52,513 nt of DNA from assembly GCF_001112925.1 (NCBI RefSeq), contig NZ_CPYD01000017.1, positions 1 through 52,513 on the forward strand. Reading direction: 5' to 3'. Below are positions 8,221 through 16,046 of the stretch, one piece after another. Each line of letters begins with the position of its first letter. The stretch's first letter is position 1. A program made the translations under genes and the position numbers. This stretch comes from Yersinia nurmii. GTDB lineage: Bacteria > Pseudomonadota > Gammaproteobacteria > Enterobacterales > Enterobacteriaceae. The notes under the pieces are model-generated. The model was not told the DNA's origin. It saw only the letters and a program-made list of their open reading frames with translations, and did no database searches.

Positions 8221-9777
8221 ATGGAAAGGCGTGCATTTTTGAAAGGGGCGGCGGCTCTGGGTTTAACGGCCGGAACAGCGTCGGTCAATGCGGTAGAAAA
8301 TGCGTCATTACCGCTGACGGATGAAGTTGAAGGGGCATTAGCCCGTTTCCGTAAAACGGTTCCAGCCAATTTTAATTCCGATTACGTTGAGAATGCGGTT
8401 ATTCCTTTCTTTCTGAGTCGTTTCTATGACGGTGAAAAACCGATGTTGCCGATGATTGGCCTTAGTCTCAGCAAGAAAAATGCGCTGCCCTATGATCTGT
8501 GGGGATTGCTGTATAAGGATTGGAAACCAACGCCATCCGAAGGAGAAACCGTATTTTTGCAAGGGCTGGATGAGCGTGGGGAACATAATATGCGTAAGCG
8601 CATATATTATTCCGCGGTGACGCCCGATTTGTATCAGCCAATGTATCAGGAAAAAATCGCGGCATTTTTCGATCTGTTAATGGAACCGCAATTTGCGGAT
8701 AAACCTTTTATGCGTCACTACGCGGATAATTATGTCGACGTGTATTGGGATCTGCATTTAGGCGTTAAAGGGCAGGCGGTACCTCAAAAGGTTCGTGAAG
8801 TCGGTGAATCTTTTAATGCCGTGCTGGCCTATCGCGATCCTCTTCAACCCATTGTCTACGAACATTATATGAGGGTTCGCAACAATATTGATTATCTTAA
8901 ACAATGGATTGATGAACGCGTGGATGATATTCAAACCGGACGCGTTGCCGAACCGCAAAAAACGCTGGCCTGGTATTGGCTAAAAAACTCCGAAAATAAT
9001 GATAATTTCAGCAAGAAAGATATCGTTTTTGAGTGCTTCCATAACTTTGTTGCTTTTAATCAATGGGGCAAAACGCTGTATGGCATCATGATGAATCTCA
9101 GCGAAAATAATGGCGATCCGGCGGTAAAAGCTGCCTTTAAGAAAACCATGAGCGGGGATTATCATCATGCTAAAGACGCGGCCTACACGCCGTTGGATCT
9201 ATTGGTTATGGAGTTATTCCGCACTATTTCGCCAAACGCCCGCAGTGTTTCCGTTGTAGAGGATGTGCAGCATAAAGTGTATGGCGAGCGTTTTGGCCTG
9301 CCTCTGAAGCGCCATAGCTATATCAATACGCCTCATACCAGCAGTAGCTTCAATCCGGTTCACTGGGAGCAGCCGGAGAAATTTGATCCTGACCGTTATC
9401 TCAAGGTGCCGACCAGCGCGGAAATCACCGAAGAAGAATGCAAGCGTATTGGTCTGGCTCGCTGCCCATTCGATATTACCTCAATGCCGGTAAACGATGG
9501 TCGCAATATGGCCGTGACCAACAGCGGATTTGGGACGGTATTTAGCGTCATTGATGATAAAAAACAGCCGGTATGCGATTACGCTGGTTTTGCTCCCTTT
9601 GGTTTTAGCTATCGCCGTTGTCCAGGAGAGCAGTTTACTATTCAGGTTATGGGCGAGTTTTTGACTAAAGTTTGGCGGGACAAAATTACCTTCCATAAAC
9701 TTACGTTAGCTAAGCCCGAGAGAGTGCCGATCAGTCCGCGTACGGTGATCGATGACGATATCAGTTTCAGAAGATAG
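8221..9777 (+). CDS. Cytochrome P450 with a twin-arginine (Tat) export signal
   Basis: A 518-residue haem-thiolate protein. P450 marks in order: ExxR of the K-helix (E331-L-F-R334), the meander PEKFDPDRY (385-393) and the haem loop FAPFGFSYRRCPGE with axial Cys467. The N-terminus ERRAFLKGAAALGLTAGTA has the Tat consensus RRxFLK, a short hydrophobic region and an SVNA cleavage-like end, so the protein is probably folded in the cytoplasm and exported. The I-helix region (271-290, containing HNFVAFNQWGKT) lacks the usual AGxxT/acid-alcohol pair. About 50 extra residues lie between the meander and the haem loop. No reductase or ferredoxin gene is nearby. The open frame extends back to 8104, but the ATG at 8221 follows GAGGAAG and starts the Tat signal. 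Substrate unknown. Confidence 0.88.
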   Translation: MERRAFLKGAAALGLTAGTASVNAVENASLPLTDEVEGALARFRKTVPANFNSDYVENAVIPFFLSRFYDGEKPMLPMIGLSLSKKNALPYDLWGLLYKDWKPTPSEGETVFLQGLDERGEHNMRKRIYYSAVTPDLYQPMYQEKIAAFFDLLMEPQFADKPFMRHYADNYVDVYWDLHLGVKGQAVPQKVREVGESFNAVLAYRDPLQPIVYEHYMRVRNNIDYLKQWIDERVDDIQTGRVAEPQKTLAWYWLKNSENNDNFSKKDIVFECFHNFVAFNQWGKTLYGIMMNLSENNGDPAVKAAFKKTMSGDYHHAKDAAYTPLDLLVMELFRTISPNARSVSVVEDVQHKVYGERFGLPLKRHSYINTPHTSSSFNPVHWEQPEKFDPDRYLKVPTSAEITEEECKRIGLARCPFDITSMPVNDGRNMAVTNSGFGTVFSVIDDKKQPVCDYAGFAPFGFSYRRCPGEQFTIQVMGEFLTKVWRDKITFHKLTLAKPERVPISPRTVIDDDISFRR

Positions 9778-9809
9778 CGATAGATACTTGTGGTGTGATT
9801 GGCAAAAAA

Positions 9810-9837
9810 ATGCCGCTCGTTGATAAGCGAGCGGCAT
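9810..9837 (-). terminator. Terminator of the emr operon
   Basis: Perfect 10-bp stem ATGCCGCTCG (9810-9819)/CGAGCGGCAT (9828-9837), with a run of T when read on the minus strand. It lies between the convergent P450 gene and emrB. Confidence 0.85.
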
Positions 9838-9859
9838 GAGAGTCATGAATCAACCTGAT

Positions 9860-11398
9860 TTAGTGGGCGCCACCGGCGCCACTCCCACCGGAGGTAAACG
9901 GAGGACGAGCAAACCACACTAACGCCAGTAGTAGCAGGAACACCCCAGCCGACAGCCAGAAAATCTCATTAGCCGAAATAATCAGCCCCTGATTGGTTAT
10001 TTCCCGTGCCAGATAGGCCGAGGCCTGCTGGTGGTTCATGCCTAACTTTTCCAATTCCTGATAGGTCTGCACCGAATTCGGGTTATACGGATTTACAAAC
10101 TCCGTTAACTGGGAATGGTGAAGAGACTCGCGCTGAGTCCAGAGCGTGGTGGTGATTGAAGTACCAATCGATCCCGCCAGCGTTCGTAAAAAGTTAGATA
10201 AACTGGACGCTGCCGCCATTCTTTCCGGCGCTAACCCGGACAGGGTAATAGTGGTCAGTGGCATAAAGAAGCAGGCAATAGCGAAACCTTGCACAAACTG
10301 CGGCCACGCTGAGGCGCCAAAATCCATTCCCGGCTCGAACGTATATGCCCGCCAGTAGAAACAAACCGCATACATAATGAAGCTGAATGTCACTAGCTGG
10401 CGCATATCAATACGATGAGAAAAACGCCCGATAATCGGCGACAGTATCACCGGCAAAATCCCGACCGGAGCCGATGCTAATCCGGCCCAGGTGGCGGTAT
10501 AGCCATAGACCTCTTGCAGTAGCTGCGGCAGCAGTACAATAGCGCCGAAGTACAACATATAGGCTAGGCTGATACACAGACAGCCAATAGTAAAGTTACG
10601 CGATTTAAACAGCGAGAGGTCGATAACCGGATGATCGTCGGTCAACTCCCAGACAATTAAGAAGGAAATCGCCACCACCGCGACGGATGCCAGGACGATA
10701 ATTTCGGTGGAGTTAAACCAATCCAGCTCTTTGCCCTGATCCAGCATGATCTGCAGGGCTCCGATCCCGACCACCAACAGTACCAATCCGATAGTATCGA
10801 TCGGTTTGATTTCGGTTTTAGTTTCCCGCCCTTTCAGGGTTTGCATCGCGACCAGAATCACCACGATCCCAATTGGAATGTTGATGAAGAAGATCCAGCC
10901 CCAATGATAGTTATCGCTGATATAACCGCCCAGAATCGGGCCGAAGATCGGGGCGACCACGATGGTCATCGACCATAGTGCCAGGGCCATTCCTCGCTTG
11001 GCTGGGGGGTAGTTATTCAGTAGCAAACTCTGCGACAGCGGGATCAGCGGACCGGCAACCAGCCCCTGAATCACGCGGAAGAAGATCAGCATGCCTAAAC
11101 TATTGGAAACGCCGCACAGCCAAGAGGCCAGCGCAAATAATGCGGTTGACCACAGAAATAAGCGAACCTCACCAATTCGTTTCGCCAGCCAGCCGGTGAT
11201 GGGGATCGAGATTGCGTTCGCCACACCAAACGAGGTGATAACCCAGGTGCCCTGTGAGTTCGAGGACCCCAGATCGCCTGCTATGGTCGGTATTGCCACG
11301 TTAGCAATAGTGGAATCCAGCACTTGCATGAAAGTCGCCAGCGAGAGCGCGACCGTCATCCAGGCGAGTCTGGAGCCCTCTAGGGGTTTTTGAGCCAC
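9860..11398 (-). CDS. emrB: Multidrug efflux MFS transporter EmrB (DHA2, 14 TM)
   Basis: Inner-membrane proton-driven drug pump that works with EmrA and an outer-membrane factor. The 512-aa protein shows the DHA2 signature near the N-terminus (LDSTIANVAIPTIAGDLG), motif C (GPILGGYISDNYHWGWIFFIN) and about 14 hydrophobic segments. It starts at a GTG with GGAGG five bases before it; the nearby ATG at 11401 is in another frame. Last gene of a four-gene minus-strand operon, 17 bases after emrA. Confidence 0.95.
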   Translation of the reverse strand: MAQKPLEGSRLAWMTVALSLATFMQVLDSTIANVAIPTIAGDLGSSNSQGTWVITSFGVANAISIPITGWLAKRIGEVRLFLWSTALFALASWLCGVSNSLGMLIFFRVIQGLVAGPLIPLSQSLLLNNYPPAKRGMALALWSMTIVVAPIFGPILGGYISDNYHWGWIFFINIPIGIVVILVAMQTLKGRETKTEIKPIDTIGLVLLVVGIGALQIMLDQGKELDWFNSTEIIVLASVAVVAISFLIVWELTDDHPVIDLSLFKSRNFTIGCLCISLAYMLYFGAIVLLPQLLQEVYGYTATWAGLASAPVGILPVILSPIIGRFSHRIDMRQLVTFSFIMYAVCFYWRAYTFEPGMDFGASAWPQFVQGFAIACFFMPLTTITLSGLAPERMAAASSLSNFLRTLAGSIGTSITTTLWTQRESLHHSQLTEFVNPYNPNSVQTYQELEKLGMNHQQASAYLAREITNQGLIISANEIFWLSAGVFLLLLALVWFARPPFTSGGSGAGGAH

Positions 11399-11415
11399 AT
11401 TAGCCTCCGGCGGGC

Positions 11416-12588
11416 TTAACTGGCATTCGCCTGGATCACATCGGCAATCATTTGATTAACCGGTGCCAGATCCAGAGAAAGCGCATTACTTTCGAAGGCG
11501 GGTTTTTTACGTACGCTTTCGGCCAGAACCAATCCATCCTGATTAGCCGTATCGACCCGAACGACGGAAGACAGACCAATACGCAACGGGTGCTCCGCCA
11601 GCTGTTTGGCATCCAGCTCGATACGCACCGGCAGGCGCTGTACCACTTTTATCCAGTTACCGGTGGCGTTTTGTGCTGGCAGTAAAGAGAAGGCGCTGCC
11701 TGTCCCCATATCCAGACCGACCACTTTGCCCTGATAAACCACATCGTCGCCGTAGAAGTCAGTGACTACGGTAGCCGGTTGGCCGATACGCATATTAGCC
11801 AATTGGGTTTCTTTGAAGTTGGCGTCGATCCACAGCTCATTGGCGGGAACCACGGCCATCAGTGGCGTACCGCTGGCGATCTCTGCGCCAACCTGCACGC
11901 TGCGACGAGAAACGTAACCGGTGATCGGGCTGACAATTTTGGTGCGTTGCAATGCTAACCAAGCGTCACGCATTTGCGCGGCGGCCTGCTCGATGGCCGG
12001 TTGTTTTTCCAGCGGCGTATTTAAAACCATGGCCTGATTGGCATTAAATTGCTGTACCGCTACGTCTAGCGTTGCTTTGGCCGCTTCTACCGCATCGCGG
12101 GCGTGTTGCAATTCTTCCCGACCAATGGCATCTGCCGCGCCCAGCACTTCACGACGTTTTAGATCGCTTTGCGCTTTTTTCAGTTCAGTTTTTCTTAGCT
12201 CGATATTGGCCTGATACTGCTTGCCGTTAATCACGAGCTGGTGGGTTTGACGCACGCTATTCGCCAGCGCGGTTTTTGCTCTGGCAAAAGCCTGCTCAGC
12301 ATCGGTGGTATCAAGAGTGACCAGTACATCACCGCTTTTTACCAAATCGGTATTTTCGAAGTTAACGCTAACCACGCTGCCAGGAACCTGGGACATAATC
12401 TGTACCTGATTACCGGAAATATAGGCATTATCCGTTTCCTGATGGTGACGCAGCACCAGGAACCAGTAAACCAGATAAGCTACCCCAATAATGATAAAAA
12501 TAACCGTCAAGAGAATCAGTATATTCTTGCGCTGCTTCTTTTTATTTTGCGGTTGTGGCGGGGTTTGAATTTCCTCGCTTGCGCTCAT
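11416..12588 (-). CDS. emrA: EmrA, membrane fusion protein of the efflux pump
   Basis: Periplasmic adaptor joining EmrB to the outer-membrane channel. One N-terminal membrane helix (about residues 20-45) is followed by the HlyD/EmrA lipoyl half-motif (DNAYISGNQVQIMSQVPGSV), a long alpha-hairpin region rich in Ala/Gln/Lys (about 95-205) and the second half (IVSPITGYVSRRSVQVGAEI). An upstream in-frame GTG at 12600 exists. The ATG at 12588 has GGAG six bases ahead and is preferred, giving about 390 aa, the family length. Confidence 0.95.
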   Translation of the reverse strand: MSASEEIQTPPQPQNKKKQRKNILILLTVIFIIIGVAYLVYWFLVLRHHQETDNAYISGNQVQIMSQVPGSVVSVNFENTDLVKSGDVLVTLDTTDAEQAFARAKTALANSVRQTHQLVINGKQYQANIELRKTELKKAQSDLKRREVLGAADAIGREELQHARDAVEAAKATLDVAVQQFNANQAMVLNTPLEKQPAIEQAAAQMRDAWLALQRTKIVSPITGYVSRRSVQVGAEIASGTPLMAVVPANELWIDANFKETQLANMRIGQPATVVTDFYGDDVVYQGKVVGLDMGTGSAFSLLPAQNATGNWIKVVQRLPVRIELDAKQLAEHPLRIGLSSVVRVDTANQDGLVLAESVRKKPAFESNALSLDLAPVNQMIADVIQANAS

Positions 12589-12608
12589 GGTGTTCTCCAC
12601 GCTTTATA

Positions 12609-14069
12609 TTATTTTGTTGTATGAGACATCGCGGTCGGAGCTTGATAGCCGCCGCCCAGTGAACGGATCAGTCCAATCTTCGCCTGCAATAAGTTATTGC
12701 TGGCGTTCAGTTCTGCCTGTTGTTGTTGCAAGAATTGTGACTGGCTGGTCAATAGATCGCCGCGCCCGATAATTCCTGCTTGATAGCGGGCATTGGCAAC
12801 GCGATACACCTGTTCCATCGCGGCGGAGGCTGAAGCGGCTTGTTGTAGCTGCTGCTGGCTACTCTGCTGGATGGTTATGGCGTCCGCCGTTTCCTGTACC
12901 GCATTTAAAATTGTTTGGTTATAGGCCTCGACGGCCTCGTCGTATAAAGCCGATTCTTCACCGAGTTTGCTGCGTAGCGCGCCTGCGTGGAATATCGGTA
13001 GGGAAATTGCCGGAGCAAAGTTCCATGCCTGACTAGCGGCTTCGAGCAGATTCGGGTTAGTCCCCTGGAAATTGGTGGTGGAGAAACCGGCAAAGCCGGT
13101 GATCGATAGGCTTGGATAAAACTCTTTTTTCGCCGCCTGTACTCGCTGATCGTAAGATTCGACCAACAAACGTTGCGCGGTGATATCCGGCCGTTGGCCC
13201 AGTAAATCGGTAGTCAGATCTGCGGGAGGAGATAAGCGATTAATATCCGGAAGATCCACCTGACGTAGGTTTTGCGTTGCGCTAGGTCCTTGCCCAGTCA
13301 GGGCGGCCAATTGATGTTTTAATTGCTCGCTCTGTGCGGTTAGTTGGATTATTTGCTGTTTCACGCCGTCAGACTGCGCCTGAGTCTGCTGTGGAATCTC
13401 AACGCCGTAGATACCCGCCTGATATTGTTTCTGATGTAACGCTACCAGACGCTGATTGTTATCCACTTCCTGTTGCAGTAGTTTTTGCAGCGCCAGATTG
13501 CTTTGGAGCTGGTAATAAACTGAAGCGACTGAGCTGGTTAGCGTTAGCGTGGCCTGTTGCTGCTCTGCCTGGGCAGCGTCGACCTGTGCTTTAGCTGCGT
13601 TGACCCGATTGCGGAATTTCCCCCACCAGTCAAACTCGTAGCTCATGTTTAGCCCCAGCGTATTCGCTGTTTCATACAGGGGCTTGCTTGGATAAGACTG
13701 CAAAAATGGCTGAAGCGTATTTTGCGATATTTTTTGTCGGTTGCTGCTGCCGTATAGATCCAGATTTGGCCCATTGGTAGCGTCGGCCTGACCCATAACG
13801 CTTTGTGCCTCACGTACCCGTGCCGCCGCCTGTTTCAGCGACGGTGAGGTTTGCAGGCTTTGTGTCATTAATGTATCAAGTTGGGGATCGTCCAGAACCC
13901 GCCACCACTGAGAGCTTATCGCCAGAGAATTGGTTTTCGGTTGCGCCAGTTGCAGTTGCTGGTTATCCATCATATGAGACTGAGGCGCAATATTATCGCT
14001 AGAGGCACAGCCCGCCAGTAGTAAAACGGCGAACAAAGGCGTGACCCTCCAGCTATGTGGGGATGGCAT
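12609..14069 (-). CDS. Outer-membrane factor lipoprotein (NodT/OprM type) of the Emr pump
   Basis: The 486-aa protein has a lipoprotein signal ending LLLAGCASS (Cys at about residue 21) and the two-fold OEP repeat of TolC-like channels: SQWWRVLDDPQLDTLMTQSL, then SYEFDWWGKFRN, then the second repeat LGQRPDITAQRLLVESYDQRVQAAK and TGFAGFSTTNF. It should trimerise in the outer membrane as the exit duct for EmrA-EmrB. E. coli emrAB has no such gene and uses TolC; here it is placed between emrR and emrA, 20 bases from emrA, so this operon encodes a complete tripartite pump. Confidence 0.93.
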   Translation of the reverse strand: MPSPHSWRVTPLFAVLLLAGCASSDNIAPQSHMMDNQQLQLAQPKTNSLAISSQWWRVLDDPQLDTLMTQSLQTSPSLKQAAARVREAQSVMGQADATNGPNLDLYGSSNRQKISQNTLQPFLQSYPSKPLYETANTLGLNMSYEFDWWGKFRNRVNAAKAQVDAAQAEQQQATLTLTSSVASVYYQLQSNLALQKLLQQEVDNNQRLVALHQKQYQAGIYGVEIPQQTQAQSDGVKQQIIQLTAQSEQLKHQLAALTGQGPSATQNLRQVDLPDINRLSPPADLTTDLLGQRPDITAQRLLVESYDQRVQAAKKEFYPSLSITGFAGFSTTNFQGTNPNLLEAASQAWNFAPAISLPIFHAGALRSKLGEESALYDEAVEAYNQTILNAVQETADAITIQQSSQQQLQQAASASAAMEQVYRVANARYQAGIIGRGDLLTSQSQFLQQQQAELNASNNLLQAKIGLIRSLGGGYQAPTAMSHTTK

Positions 14070-14099
14070 AGTTATGTTACCTGGACAGAGATGTAAGAA

Positions 14100-14612
14100 T
14101 TACAATTCTGGTACTTCCATTTGATCCAGACGGGTTAATAGCTTACGAGTCAGCTTTTCAAGCTGTTGCTGCTCGTCAGCATCCAGTGTTGACCAGAGGA
14201 AATGCAGACATTTATGTTGTGGCGGCAAGAGTTGGTTTAGAAACTCTTCACCGGCCTTGGTTAAATGCAGATGAAGGCAACGGCGATCGTTATGGCTTTC
14301 GCGTCGTTCGATCCAACCTTTTTTTTCCAGTTCATCAGCAATGCGGGTCGCGTTGGTACGAGACGATCCTAACGCAGCGCTCAGTTCTGAAGGTTGAATG
14401 CTGTGGCTTTCCTGAGCATCCAAAGTAATTAATGCCATGAACAGGGTTTCGTTAATCCCTTGAGCTTTCAACATTTTATTGCGATTTTCGAGCAACTTGC
14501 TATGCATATGCATGCACAAGCGGGTCAGCAGAATTTCCTGATAGGGGAAGTCCTTCTGACGTTTAGCACGAAAATTAAGCATTTGTTCAATGGGAGTAAA
14601 CGAGCTTTCCAT
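14100..14612 (-). CDS. emrR: MarR-family repressor EmrR/MprA
   Basis: Drug-responsive repressor of the emr operon. Very close to E. coli Mpr[53 protein letters not shown], and the winged helix-turn-helix [33 protein letters not shown] with [11 protein letters not shown] in the wing. The frame extends to 14627, but the ATG at 14612 gives the family start [10 protein letters not shown]. First gene of the operon; the outer-membrane factor follows after 30 bases. Ligand binding typically relieves repression. Confidence 0.95.
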   Translation of the reverse strand: MESSFTPIEQMLNFRAKRQKDFPYQEILLTRLCMHMHSKLLENRNKMLKAQGINETLFMALITLDAQESHSIQPSELSAALGSSRTNATRIADELEKKGWIERRESHNDRRCLHLHLTKAGEEFLNQLLPPQHKCLHFLWSTLDADEQQQLEKLTRKLLTRLDQMEVPEL

Positions 14613-14643
14613 GATAAAGAGCCTCATTAATTTCAGATGATAC

Positions 14644-14659
14644 AGTAACGATAGTTACT
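14644..14659 (-). promoter_or_regulatory. Putative EmrR operator in the emr promoter
   Basis: Palindrome AGTAAC (14644-14649)/GTTACT (14654-14659) with a 4-base spacer lies 32 bases upstream of emrR. On the minus strand it sits between a possible -35 (TTTACA) and -10 (TACTGT) with 17-bp spacing, the right place for autorepression by a MarR protein. Binding is inferred. Confidence 0.55.
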
Positions 14660-14780
14660 AATAATGTAAACGCTATAATACGGTAAAACTTTAGCAATTA
14701 GTGTTATTTCACCGAGGTATAGCGCTGATTAATGCCAAGGATAGTAGGGATATCGCAGAATTGCCCACGTTTTGAATGCG

Positions 14781-15119
14781 TTATCCCATCATTAGCAATT
14801 TGAAGGTTATCCCGTAGCTCAGAGCGCCGAATAAAGTCGCGAAAATGATGCTCTTGGTTTTATAGAAATAGGCGCAGATAACGATAAATCCGATCAACGT
14901 AGGGATGAGTTTGTGCGCGTCACGCACTATTTCCGGCACGCTGGAAACCACCAGCAGGGCGCAAATCGAAGCAATTCCGATACTATCTAGCAGGAGCGAC
15001 ATTTTCCCTCGTTGCAAACCGACCTGCTTGCGCGCTGGACCCAGCCGTAGCGGGAGATAACGAAATAAATAGTTCACCAGCCCGACCACCATGCCGATCA
15101 CGATGACATCCGTATTCAT
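14781..15119 (-). CDS. ygaH: AzlD-family branched-chain amino acid exporter subunit YgaH
   Basis: Small inner-membrane protein (112 aa, about 4 hydrophobic segments; VIGMVVGLVNYLFRYLPLRL, then SIGIASICALLVVSSVPEIV). With YgaZ it forms an L-valine exporter in E. coli. The start overlaps the ygaZ stop by 4 bases, indicating translational coupling. Order ygaZ-ygaH-emrR is as in E. coli. Confidence 0.92.
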   Translation of the reverse strand: MNTDVIVIGMVVGLVNYLFRYLPLRLGPARKQVGLQRGKMSLLLDSIGIASICALLVVSSVPEIVRDAHKLIPTLIGFIVICAYFYKTKSIIFATLFGALSYGITFKLLMMG

Positions 15120-15895
15120 AACTGTTGCTCCTTAGCCTGTTTTCCTGCCGCATTTGACTCTGTTAAAGACGCGGTCGGAGGCTGAATTAACGCCGCCAGA
15201 CAGCCACCGCAGATGCCAGCCAGAATCGCCACCGGAATAGAGAACACGAGTGCTCCCAGCAAAGCGCCACCTAGCGAAGCCACCACTGTCAGGCTGTATT
15301 GGCGTTTAAAGGAAGCGAGCAGAAAACTCAAAAATAGCGCTGGCAGCATAAAGGACAGAGAGGCTTCAATTGCCGGATAGTTATCTAACGGTCCGTTGCC
15401 AAATACGGCACCTACCGCCGTACCTACCACCCAGGACAGCCAGGAGGTGAATGCGATGCCCAGCATCCAGTTTTCACTCCAGCGGCGCTGATCTTTCATC
15501 AGTTTAGCGGTAGCGGCAGCGAAGACTTCATCGGTTAAACCGAAGGCCCACAGGGCAGTTTTTTTACCGGATAGACGTGCCACAATGCGGTGTTTCAACG
15601 CAGGGCCATACAGAATATGGCGGACATCCATTGCCATTACCGTAAGAGCGGAAACCCACAGCGACATTCCCGCACTCAATAATGCGGTAATCACGAATTG
15701 GCTGGCACCGGCATAAATAATGCAGGAAAAGAAAATGCTTTCCAGAGGAGTAAAACCCAGCTTAACCGCGCTTAATCCAAAGGCAAAAGCAACAGGGAGA
15801 TAGCCGATCACGATAGGAAGGCTGTCGGTCACACCTTCACGAAAACGGGCGACGGGTTGATCGGGGAAAGGGGAGTGAGTTATTGGCTTTGGCAT
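15116..15895 (-). CDS. ygaZ: AzlC-family branched-chain amino acid exporter subunit YgaZ
   Basis: Larger subunit of the YgaZH L-valine export system. The 259-aa protein has several hydrophobic segments and AzlC marks: GYLPVAFAFGLSAVKLGF, FFSCIIYAGASQFV, MDVRHILYGPALKH and ALWAFGLTDEVFA. A conserved neighbour of ygaH and emrR. In E. coli the system is Lrp-activated; I see no clear Lrp site in the 150-base gap upstream. Confidence 0.93.
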   Translation of the reverse strand: MPKPITHSPFPDQPVARFREGVTDSLPIVIGYLPVAFAFGLSAVKLGFTPLESIFFSCIIYAGASQFVITALLSAGMSLWVSALTVMAMDVRHILYGPALKHRIVARLSGKKTALWAFGLTDEVFAAATAKLMKDQRRWSENWMLGIAFTSWLSWVVGTAVGAVFGNGPLDNYPAIEASLSFMLPALFLSFLLASFKRQYSLTVVASLGGALLGALVFSIPVAILAGICGGCLAALIQPPTASLTESNAAGKQAKEQQL

Positions 15896-16046
15896 GATGG
15901 TAGCTGCAGGTAGGCTCGGTTAAAGGGTAGAAAGCAAATTTAAACATTTGGTAACATTACCAGAGTGTTAATACTCTTTGTACCCCATAACCGAAATTTA
16001 TATCTCAATTTACTATTCGCAAGCTAATTATTTAATATTTTTTAAA

